Below are positions 1 to 7,820 of a stretch of 64,000 bases of DNA, in pieces. The notes below the pieces were generated by a model that made no database searches, was not told the DNA's origin, and was given only the letters and a program-made list of their open reading frames with translations. How positions within the stretch are numbered: the stretch's first letter is position 1; each line of letters opens with the position of its first letter. Source of the DNA: Gemmatimonadota bacterium (GTDB lineage: Bacteria > Gemmatimonadota > Gemmatimonadetes > Gemmatimonadales > GWC2-71-9); the NCBI GenBank assembly GCA_003169895.1, contig PNAE01000004.1:2604-66603 (forward strand), in the 5' to 3' direction. Position numbers and translations under genes: made by a program.

Positions 1-22
1 GGGGGGGGGGGGGGGGGGGGGG
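1..22. other. homopolymer G run at the window edge
   Basis: 22 consecutive G at the first bases; likely a contig-end or two-colour sequencing artefact rather than biology. Confidence 0.6.
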
Positions 23-718
23 TATATGCCATTATGGCAGTGGAGTGAAGGAGTCTTGCCATCTGGACCGAGCCGATGCCGGTGCCAGCCACGTTGCATC
101 GGCCTATACTCCTATTTTGGGCCACAGCCACAGGGCTTTGTGGTCCTTGGGGTATTAGAATGGGCGCTGCTGCTGGACTTTTGTACCCTTCGGTGTTTGT
201 TCACCCTGTCCCTACCCTATACTACCGGACTCTTCTGGTACACTACTACTCACCACTCCTTACCTCAGTTGACCACTACTGTGACTACGGGTTTGGGAGC
301 TTTGGATTCCTGCTGGACGATTGTCTGGCTGTTGACCTGCCTGTCCCTACATCAAGGGGGGAGTTGTTGCCAATCCCCATGCATCCCGCCTAGCACTTAC
401 ACCGCAAGCGCATCATCGGGGGAGCCCTTCGCCTATTTATCGGTTTCCAGCGCCGGCTAGGCTACTGGCCCAGAGTCTTCCACCTGGGAGCCTCTGTCAC
501 ACGCTGCTCGAGCTCGACCCTTATGGGATGACTACCCCAGGATCTCCAATCGAGCCCCTGCACTGGACTACCGGGCATCAAGGCAAGGAGCGCCAAGGTC
601 CGGGTTTGCCAGCGTCAGGGGTGTGGGAAGGCTGCTTCTACTACTTGATACGGCTACCATTACCTAGAGGAAGGCATTAGAAACTTGCCGTTGTATGGTT
701 CATAAAGAAACGTACATA

Positions 719-3259
719 TCAGGAGAAGAAGTAGGTGCTCCCGATGACCTGGCTTACGTCGAGGGTGCCAGGCTGCGGCGGGACAAGCGACGGGTCTACA
801 GCCCCCCCCTGGGTCTCGAAATTAGCACCCAGGCTAGCGAGCGGATCGTGCTGGATATAGAGCTTCGCAAAGGCCCGGCGCGCTGCCTGTGCTACGACCT
901 CGCAGTCAGCAGCCAAAGTGCCGTAAGAGTCATGCACCATGGCGAAGCATTCGACTCCGTCGCTCGATGCTATTTGGACGGTCAGCATGAGTGCGGCAGC
1001 ATCAAGCGAGTGAATCACGTTGGCGGCAACCGACTGGATCTGCTTCTTGACATTGACCTGATCGGTTTCCTTGTACGCCCTTGGTCTGTACTCCTTGCCC
1101 GCGAGCATCGTGCGGATCTGATCTGAGGTCAGCGCGAAGGCTCTCTGTGTTATGCGAAATCCCGTCGCCGGGACAGTCCAGCTAGCACACTTGTTTTCCT
1201 CGGCAAGTGCTTTGACCTCCGCTTGTAGCCAATCCATGCACGCGAACGCTGACTTGACATGCTCCTCCAACGAGTCCCGGATGATCCGTGCCATGAAGGC
1301 ACACGCATCGTTGAGATCCGCGTTGTCTGGATCTCCGGTGAAATGCTCCTTGATAGTGGCGTAGTTGTCCAAGCCAACCAGGAACTCCCTTATCTGCTGT
1401 GTGAAGCCGTACTGCTTCGACCCGTACCCAAAGGTCATCGTTGGGCGTTTGGTCAGCTTCCGCGAGATGATGCCAGTCTTCGCATGTAGGCCGAGCCACA
1501 GACCAGCCAGCTTACTCCCGGCGTCCGCTTCGAGGGTGATTCGATCCAGCACGGTAGAAGCCACCAGCCGATAAATGTCGGCCGGTCTGTCTTGAGGAAC
1601 CACGTTGACCGCTCGTCCGATTCCCTCGTCGCGGAGAAGTGCTGCAAAATGCTGCAAACCGTTACAACTACCGTCCTGGCTGACCACAAGGGAGCCGACA
1701 TATTCTTTGTCTTGGTCGTTGGCACGGATCAACCCCGCCCACTCGAAACAGAACGCGAGGAACATCAGAGGTTTGTCAGCATCCATCCACCAGCGATGTT
1801 TGAAGGGGTCATCAGCCACTGCGATGATCGCTGTGGAGGCACCGTGAATGCACGCGATACGCTCATCGAGCGTCATCTGGGAAATCTTCTTGCCGTCCAG
1901 TGTCTCGCCCAGGCAGTTCGCCCCATGCACCGCCAAGTAGCGAGCGCCAGCTTCATCCACCGGCTTACCGACTGCGAAGGTCAGCAGCGCACGCGATAGG
2001 TCGTCTCCCTGCGGTGTGAGATAGGATGAAAGCGGATAGACTCTTCCCCTGAAATCGAACGAATGCGGGAAGTAGAACGCGGTCTCGTGTTGAAACTTCT
2101 CGGCCACCCCGAGTGTGTTGAAAAATGCCCGGCGCACCTGCTTCCGTTTCAGGTTCTCCACTACAACCGCGTGCTTGAGTCCACGCCACTGTTTGCGGCT
2201 TGCCTCATTGACTGCAATGTCGTCCGGCCTCGCCGGGTACACCTTGAGTTCAAGCTGTGGAATGCCAGCCATTCCGCCACCGCGCGCCTTCAGCTCAACG
2301 ACTACGTCAAGTACCTGCCGGTTTATTTTCCAAGAAGACTCTTGAAGTTTGTTCACCGTGTCATACGCGATGCGTGGGGCCGATTGCGGCTGTTTGTCCC
2401 GGCGCACCATTGGAAAAGAATCCCGCTGCTGAAAGCGAAACCCGCCACGGACAGGAGGATTGACAACGGCTCCATCAGTTCCAAGGTTCGCAGGCTCCCA
2501 CCGTAGTGGAGGAGCTACCATTGGTAACACGACCGGATGGAGGCCTTCGAGGGTGGCATTCGCCTCTTCAATCCACTCCTCAGTGTCATCCGTGGCAACG
2601 AGGTGCATGGTGCGCTTCAGTTTACGTCCTGATCGCTTGACGGTCTCTACCACCTCGACCATGCCTGTTGTCTCCCGCAGCATATCAATGAGCTTGATGC
2701 CGACAAGCAAACGGTGTTCATCGGACATGGTCAGGTCTGAACAGTCGATCCCCGCGTACCTCATGCTCGCATCCATGCTGTCGGACATATGGCGGTAGTT
2801 GTTCGTGTGGAAGGACCGCACCTTGTAGTCGAACAGGTGTCGTGCGTCCTTCTTGAAGCGCCGGTAACGGAGTTCATCAAGGAGCATGCCGGAGAGGGCA
2901 CGTGCTATATCGTTGAGTTTGCGTTCGGTCCCAAGTTGGTCGAGAACCACCTTGAGCGTGAGATACGTCACTACCTCCGCGCCAACCAACTTGCACCATT
3001 TTGCTGCCGTGTGCCGCTTGCCACCTCCTTGCCCGGAGGGCTTAGCAACCATTGCGTCTATGGCCTTCTCCAAGCACTCACGCTTGATCGCCAGACGGAG
3101 CAACGCGTGCTCTGCACCTGTTGAGGCCGCAGCGCCTTTCTCACGTGCAGCGTCAAGCCGCCTCCGAAAGCGTGCTACTCCGTCAGCGTGTGCTACGTCC
3201 TCAAGCTCCTTCTGGCGCTTGAGAAGTTCTGTCCACGCAGCCTCCTCTGGACGGATCAT
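719..3259 (-). CDS. T7-like single-subunit DNA-directed RNA polymerase (phage type)
   Basis: Motif A QDGSCNGLQHFAALLRDEGIGRAVN, motif B RKLTKRPTMTFGYGSKQYGF, motif C AMVHDSYGT; aromatic C-terminus. Start placed at ATG 3259 (ATGA overlap with the integrase stop) rather than ORF start 3487. Confidence 0.96.
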   Translation of the reverse strand: MIRPEEAAWTELLKRQKELEDVAHADGVARFRRRLDAAREKGAAASTGAEHALLRLAIKRECLEKAIDAMVAKPSGQGGGKRHTAAKWCKLVGAEVVTYLTLKVVLDQLGTERKLNDIARALSGMLLDELRYRRFKKDARHLFDYKVRSFHTNNYRHMSDSMDASMRYAGIDCSDLTMSDEHRLLVGIKLIDMLRETTGMVEVVETVKRSGRKLKRTMHLVATDDTEEWIEEANATLEGLHPVVLPMVAPPLRWEPANLGTDGAVVNPPVRGGFRFQQRDSFPMVRRDKQPQSAPRIAYDTVNKLQESSWKINRQVLDVVVELKARGGGMAGIPQLELKVYPARPDDIAVNEASRKQWRGLKHAVVVENLKRKQVRRAFFNTLGVAEKFQHETAFYFPHSFDFRGRVYPLSSYLTPQGDDLSRALLTFAVGKPVDEAGARYLAVHGANCLGETLDGKKISQMTLDERIACIHGASTAIIAVADDPFKHRWWMDADKPLMFLAFCFEWAGLIRANDQDKEYVGSLVVSQDGSCNGLQHFAALLRDEGIGRAVNVVPQDRPADIYRLVASTVLDRITLEADAGSKLAGLWLGLHAKTGIISRKLTKRPTMTFGYGSKQYGFTQQIREFLVGLDNYATIKEHFTGDPDNADLNDACAFMARIIRDSLEEHVKSAFACMDWLQAEVKALAEENKCASWTVPATGFRITQRAFALTSDQIRTMLAGKEYRPRAYKETDQVNVKKQIQSVAANVIHSLDAAALMLTVQIASSDGVECFAMVHDSYGTLAADCEVVAQAARRAFAKLYIQHDPLASLGANFETQGGAVDPSLVPPQPGTLDVSQVIGSTYFFS

Positions 3260-4923
3260 CGTGCCGTCACCCGCTGCTTCACGGTGTGCTTCGTTGCCGA
3301 TCGCTTCGCCGGTTTGCCCTTGGGCCAGGCATAGGTCAGCGAAGATTCGCCACCGTGTTTCCAATGGAATGTCATCTGTCCGTCTGTGGCGTCTACCACA
3401 ATGCCGGAGAACAGTTGACGTAACAACGCGTTGACCACAGCCCGGTCTATCTCTGGCTGACTCAGCGCCTCCTCCAGCTCCTCGCATTTCTTGGCGACGA
3501 GCGCGCCAGAAGTCTCCGTCTGTTGCCTGCGGAGATTCGCCAGGCGCTGACGCATTGGCGCATCCTGACTCTCAAGCTCGACTAGTCGCTCTTCTAGCGC
3601 CACGCTCGACGTGCCGCGCTGCTGTCCGCGCGCAATAGCGGTTACGACGTTCTCTATCCACTCTGGCAGTTCAAGGAGGATCGTTTCGAGGTTGTCGATT
3701 TCCCGGTCGATCTTGACAGCATCGGCACTCTTGCCGGAGGGAACGGTATTGAGTAACGCTGTCGCTTCGCGGAGGAAGGCGGTCTCAAGCGGGCCATATC
3801 GTTGTACTCGATACTTGCACCCGGCTCCTTCTCGGGCCTTGGAGCAAACCAGATACGTGCCGCCCTTCGGAGGTTCGCCCTTGTTGACTCTCACCAGTGA
3901 TCCGGCGCACAGTGGACACCGGCCAAGTCCGCCGAACAGATTACGCACGACTCCAGAGGCCGCGTGCTTGCCTCGCAGTGGCGTAGCTGTCTGCTGTAGC
4001 GACTCGACACGCGCAAAGTCGTCGGCGTCGATAACGGCCGGGTAATAGTCTGGGATCGCAGCGAGCGGCTTGCGTTGTTTCTTGCCCGCCTTCGTATACG
4101 TGAAGGTGTGCGGCGTCAGCGTGCCGACGACGGTTGACGACTTGAGAATCTTGTCGATGTAGGAGCGATGCCACCGCTCGCCACGCCCGAATACCGGCAC
4201 TTTCTCCTCATTCAAGGATCGGGCGATCGCGTGCTTTCCGATGCCTCGCAGCGTGTCCTTGAAGATGCGCCGGACAATAGCGGCACGTTCCCGATGCACT
4301 TTGATCTTGCCGGTTGCCTTGTCGAGCCAAAGCCACCCCGGAACTTTCGCCGTCAATTTTTCGCCAGCTTCGATCCGTCCCCGTTTGCCTACCCATGCCG
4401 CACTGAGTCGTGACGCCTTCATCTTCGACTCTTCAGCCCCCCGCATGTGAATTACAAACGCCATCAGGAAGCTCATGGGATCGTCGTCTAGACGCTCTTC
4501 AGTGTAGACCTGGTTATCGGACAGCGTTACGACGGTGATTCCTGCCTCGCACAGATTCTCCATGACTCGCACCGCCTTGCGAGCCGTCCGTCTGCTGATA
4601 CGGTCCAGCGATTCCACCAGGAGATAACTTCCGCGCTCCACCAGGCCTGTATTGACAGCAGCGAGGAACGCGCCGAGCTGTCCAGTCTCTAGGTTGCGGC
4701 CTTGGTAGGCGCTTACTCCTAGATCCTTGAACGTCAGGCGGTTATCCAGGCCGAGACCGTGGCGGCTCGCGTAGGCTTCCGCTAGCTGCGTTTGTCGGCG
4801 CTGGCTATCGCCCTTCGACTGCTCCGGTGTGGAGAAGCGAAGGTAGCTGTACGCCTTGGGCCTAGCCGTGGTCACTCGGGCGTTACCTGGCCGACCGCTT
4901 GGCTGGCTTCGCCGCTCGTTCAC
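3256..4923 (-). CDS. large serine recombinase / integrase
   Basis: N-terminal resolvase motif YLRFSTPEQSKGDSQRRQ, recombinase domain, zinc ribbon CPLC...YLVCSKAREGAGC, coiled-coil region, basic C-terminus. Confidence 0.93.
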   Translation of the reverse strand: MNERRSQPSGRPGNARVTTARPKAYSYLRFSTPEQSKGDSQRRQTQLAEAYASRHGLGLDNRLTFKDLGVSAYQGRNLETGQLGAFLAAVNTGLVERGSYLLVESLDRISRRTARKAVRVMENLCEAGITVVTLSDNQVYTEERLDDDPMSFLMAFVIHMRGAEESKMKASRLSAAWVGKRGRIEAGEKLTAKVPGWLWLDKATGKIKVHRERAAIVRRIFKDTLRGIGKHAIARSLNEEKVPVFGRGERWHRSYIDKILKSSTVVGTLTPHTFTYTKAGKKQRKPLAAIPDYYPAVIDADDFARVESLQQTATPLRGKHAASGVVRNLFGGLGRCPLCAGSLVRVNKGEPPKGGTYLVCSKAREGAGCKYRVQRYGPLETAFLREATALLNTVPSGKSADAVKIDREIDNLETILLELPEWIENVVTAIARGQQRGTSSVALEERLVELESQDAPMRQRLANLRRQQTETSGALVAKKCEELEEALSQPEIDRAVVNALLRQLFSGIVVDATDGQMTFHWKHGGESSLTYAWPKGKPAKRSATKHTVKQRVTAR

Positions 4924-5095
4924 CAGTTAGCCCTTGCTTCTTTCCGGCCTGGCGTATGAGCCAATCCACATACCACGCGAGAGAGATAGGCGCGCCAAGC
5001 TCATCCTCTTTCTGAGCCTTGAGCACCTTCAATAGCTCGCTGGATTCGGGCGAGATAAGTGTAGATAGCTGCACCTTATTCCTGCTGACTGCCAT
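4883..5095 (-). CDS. small ribbon-helix-helix-like DNA-binding protein (candidate repressor or recombination directionality factor)
   Basis: MAVSRNKVQLSTLISPESSELLKVLKAQKEDELGAPISLAWYVDWLIRQAGKK; ATG at 5095 preceded by strong SD AAGGGAGG (5109-5102); overlaps the integrase start. Confidence 0.55.
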   Translation of the reverse strand: MAVSRNKVQLSTLISPESSELLKVLKAQKEDELGAPISLAWYVDWLIRQAGKKQGLTGERAAKPAKRSAR

Positions 5096-5123
5096 GCCAG
5101 GCCTCCCTTGAGGTGACGCCACA

Positions 5124-5152
5124 AGCATAGTGGGGGTACAGTGCAAGCGCAA
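5124..5152 (-). promoter_or_regulatory. predicted sigma70-like promoter of the RHH-integrase-RNAP operon
   Basis: TTGCGC (5152-5147), 17-nt spacer, TATGCT (5129-5124) on the minus strand, just upstream of the SD/ATG at 5109/5095. Confidence 0.5.
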
Positions 5153-5501
5153 GCGATGGGCAGGCGCTTCGCTAGTAGCCTCCCGCTCTCGCTGGCTTCC
5201 CTGTGGCTCCTGCCCGGTCGGAGGGGCTTCGGGATACTCTCCTGTCCACCGGAGGGCTTGCGGATGGTGCTTGAGCCTACTGCATAGGCGCGTGATGCTA
5301 TCTCGCCTGCCCGCTCCCTTGCGCCAGTCAAAGGGGCGACTCCCAGGACAGCCGGAACGCCGCACCTTTGCCTTCGCAGGTGGCAAATAATCGGGGTGGT
5401 GTTCTGGGAGTAGATACGCCGGCATGGAGTCGCCGTAGCTAGGCCGGTCGAAGTCTGTAGCGGCATCGGAGAACAGCTCCACCGTGGCATAGCTAGGCAT
5501 T

Positions 5502-5660
5502 TTAGCTCTCCCCTTCCTCAGTCATCCGCATGAGAAGTGGGGCGTCAGGATAGACCTTGCGAGCGGCGACCAGCCACACGTCGGACCAGTGACCAAACGT
5601 CAGCAGTCCGGAGGCACAGTACCAGTAGCCATCGACAAGAGCGTAGCCGTGGGCATCCAT
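5502..5660 (-). CDS. small hypothetical phage-type protein (52 aa, below the cutoff of the supplied ORF track)
   Basis: ORF MDAHGYALVDGYWYCASGLLTFGHWSDVWLVAARKVYPDAPLLMRMTEEGES*; its ATG overlaps the preceding stop as TAATG. Confidence 0.6.
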   Translation of the reverse strand: MDAHGYALVDGYWYCASGLLTFGHWSDVWLVAARKVYPDAPLLMRMTEEGES

Positions 5661-6136
5661 TACTCGGCCCGTCCTTCTAGCCGGTCCACTAGCTCCTGAT
5701 ACCCTTCCTCTTGCATGACGTTGTAGACCGCAGCGTAGGCAGCCTGGACCTCTATCGTCGTCGGCTTCTCTCCCAGCTCGTCGGCGTAGGCATCTTCATT
5801 CTGGCAGCCCAGCACGTACACCAGCGCGGACAGGGTGTAGATAAAGGCGCTGTCCGCATCCTGTTCCAGCCGCTCCCGTAGCTCGTCCGCGTCGGTAATC
5901 TCCACAGCGTCTACGGCATCCCGCAGGTAGCCAAGTAGGGCCTGCTCCGTCTCGTAGGCCTGCCGGCAGGCGAGCTGATAGGCTACATGGTCCTTCCATG
6001 ACATCGAGCTACCGGCGTGGTCGTACCGGGCATCCCGCTCGATTACGGACCATGCCGTTGTCCGCTCCTCGGAGGTGGGGCGGGTAGGCGTCGTTTGGCT
6101 GCTGAGGCTGGGAGTCACTCGGCACCGTCCTTCCAT
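5660..6136 (-). CDS. acidic hypothetical early-region protein (158 aa)
   Basis: ORF with upstream GAGG SD-like sequence; strongly acidic C-terminal ~114 aa; overlaps neighbours on both sides. Confidence 0.7.
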   Translation of the reverse strand: MEGRCRVTPSLSSQTTPTRPTSEERTTAWSVIERDARYDHAGSSMSWKDHVAYQLACRQAYETEQALLGYLRDAVDAVEITDADELRERLEQDADSAFIYTLSALVYVLGCQNEDAYADELGEKPTTIEVQAAYAAVYNVMQEEGYQELVDRLEGRAE

Positions 6137-6372
6137 TCGTCGCCCTCTTCCGGCAAGGCATAATCCTCGATATTGAACGGGACAGGCTCGCCCAGCAGCT
6201 CCCGCTCCAGTAGCTCCCGCAGGAAAGCCAGCTCTAGCAAGCGGTGGGCAAGGCTCAACGTTCCTGCCCGCTTCTTGTAACTGGCGAGAATCATTTCGAT
6301 TTCCTCGCGGGTATGGTCGCGGACAGTCTGCATGTAGAGGCGGGCTAGAAAGCGTTCATTGATCTCTTGCAT
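6115..6372 (-). CDS. hypothetical early-region protein (85 aa)
   Basis: ORF with SD GGAGAG upstream of ATG 6372; helical, acidic C-terminus; first minus-strand gene inside the element edge. Confidence 0.7.
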   Translation of the reverse strand: MQEINERFLARLYMQTVRDHTREEIEMILASYKKRAGTLSLAHRLLELAFLRELLERELLGEPVPFNIEDYALPEEGDEWKDGAE

Positions 6373-6378
6373 GGTGTC

Positions 6379-6420
6379 TCTCCAGTAAGCAAAGGTGAAT
6401 CGCTAGTGGTCCACTGGAGA
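6379..6420. repeat. inverted repeat TCTCCAGT...ACTGGAGA upstream of the first element gene
   Basis: Perfect 8-bp arms 6379-6386 and 6413-6420. Confidence 0.6.
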
Positions 6421-6493
6421 CGATGCGATACGCGAGAGACGTGCCACGGTGCGAGAGTTTCAGTAAGAGGTTGAGATATAAGAGGATGACACG

Positions 6494-6724
6494 ATGAGCA
6501 CCGCAGGAACACTAGCGATACACTGGCGCATTGTGCGAGGATACCGCAGCGTATGCGCCACTAATCGAAAAGGGACAGATGCCAGCATGTACGTAAACGA
6601 ACGTCCGGCAATTGATCGGCGGGGAAGGACGGCTAGGCAGCGACTACCAGGCGGATCGAGGGCAAGAAATCAGAGGTGCAAGAGGCTCGAAACAGGACCA
6701 GTGAAACCGGTGGCGGCTAACTGA
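6494..6724 (+). CDS. possible small basic protein (76 aa)
   Basis: ORF with SD-like AGAGGA (6481-6486) 7 nt before ATG; no recognisable domain. Confidence 0.25.
   Translation: MSTAGTLAIHWRIVRGYRSVCATNRKGTDASMYVNERPAIDRRGRTARQRLPGGSRARNQRCKRLETGPVKPVAAN
6524..6560. repeat. inverted repeat TGGCGCAT...ATGCGCCA
   Basis: Perfect 8-bp arms 6524-6531 and 6553-6560, 21-nt spacer. Confidence 0.6.
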
Positions 6725-6800
6725 CGGTATGACAACGAGTTACAGAGGGGTCCTATCGTCCATAACGTCCTGCTCATCGGCCCACCCGGCGCCGGCAAGA
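6722..6800. other. element/chromosome junction (attachment site region) in comM
   Basis: comM homology begins at His-Asn codons ~6761 ([14 protein letters not shown]); upstream in-frame sequence is unrelated and hits TGA at 6722. Confidence 0.7.
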
Positions 6801-7657
6801 CCATGCTGGCTCGGCGCCTGCCCAGTATCCTGCCATCGCTCACGCTGGCGGAGGCGCTGGACGTCACGCGGATCCACAGCGTGGCTGGACTGTTGCCGGC
6901 AGGGCAGGCGCTGGTGTCGCGGCGTCCGTTCCGGGCGCCGCATCATACGGTGAGCTACGCCGGACTCATCGGTGGCGGCGCGATTCCGCGGCCGGGTGAG
7001 GTGTCACTGGCGCACCATGGGGTGCTGTTTCTCGACGAAGTCGCGGAGCTGCCGAGCAACGTGCTCGAGGTGCTCCGGCAACCCCTCGAGGATGGACACG
7101 TCACGATCTCGCGTGCCGCGATGACGCTGGGATATCCGGCGCGGTTCCTGCTGATCGCGAGCATGAACCCCTGTCCCTGCGGGTTCCTGGGCGACACCGC
7201 GCGACGGTGCTGTTGCCCGCCGATGGCGGTGCAGCGCTACCGCGCCAGGATCTCGGGCCCGCTGCTCGATCGGGTAGACATCCACCTCAACGTGCCGCCG
7301 GTGGCATACGACGATCTCGCGGCCCGAGCGCCGGCGGAGTCGAGCGCGGTCGTGCGGGCGCGGGTGGAGGCGGCGCGCGATCGTCAGCTGCACCGGTTCA
7401 GGCAGGTGCCGGGGATGTACGCCAATGCGCACATGGGGCCGCGCGAGCTTGGGCGGTACGTGCGCGTCGATGCGGCGACGGAGGCGGTGCTCAAGTCGGC
7501 GATAGTGAAACTGGGATTGTCAGCGCGAGCGTATCATCGGGTGCTCAAGCTGGCGCGGACGCTGGCCGATCTCGAAGGCGTCGAGGACGTGGGGCCGGGG
7601 CATGTGGCGGAGGCGATTCAGTACCGGGTGCTGGATCGGGGGACGGCGGTGGCGTGA
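6761..7657 (+). pseudogene. comM: ComM/YifB Mg-chelatase-like AAA+ protein, 3' fragment beginning at Walker A
   Basis: [67 protein letters not shown]-terminal domain missing from the window. Confidence 0.93.
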
Positions 7658-7820
7658 GCGCATGCCAAGACGCCATCTCTCAGCGAACGCGGGTCAACGC
7701 GAGGCGGCGCCGAGTTCTCGGTCGACGCGGTAGCGGTCGGACAGGGCTGCCGAGAAGCATGCGACGGAGTCGGTCATGCCTCGCCGCGGTGCGAGTCGTT
7801 GAAGCCGATCCTGCACAGGG

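Noticed and set aside
26-460. 144-aa and overlapping 105-aa plus-strand ORFs at the window start
   Set aside because: No RBS, domain or plausible codon pattern, and next to a poly-G edge; not called as genes.
1-718. Canonical T7 promoter (TAATACGACTCACTATAG-like) downstream of the RNAP gene
   Set aside because: Looked on the minus strand and found no convincing match; the polymerase probably recognises a different sequence.
695-1126. 143-aa plus-strand ORF
   Set aside because: Fully antisense to the 3' end of the RNA polymerase gene.
5101-5500. Upstream extension of the 205-aa ORF and the overlapping 153-aa ORF
   Set aside because: The strong promoter/SD at 5152-5102 points to translation from ATG 5095. 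The 5500 start may encode a separate short product, but I cannot decide which frame is used.
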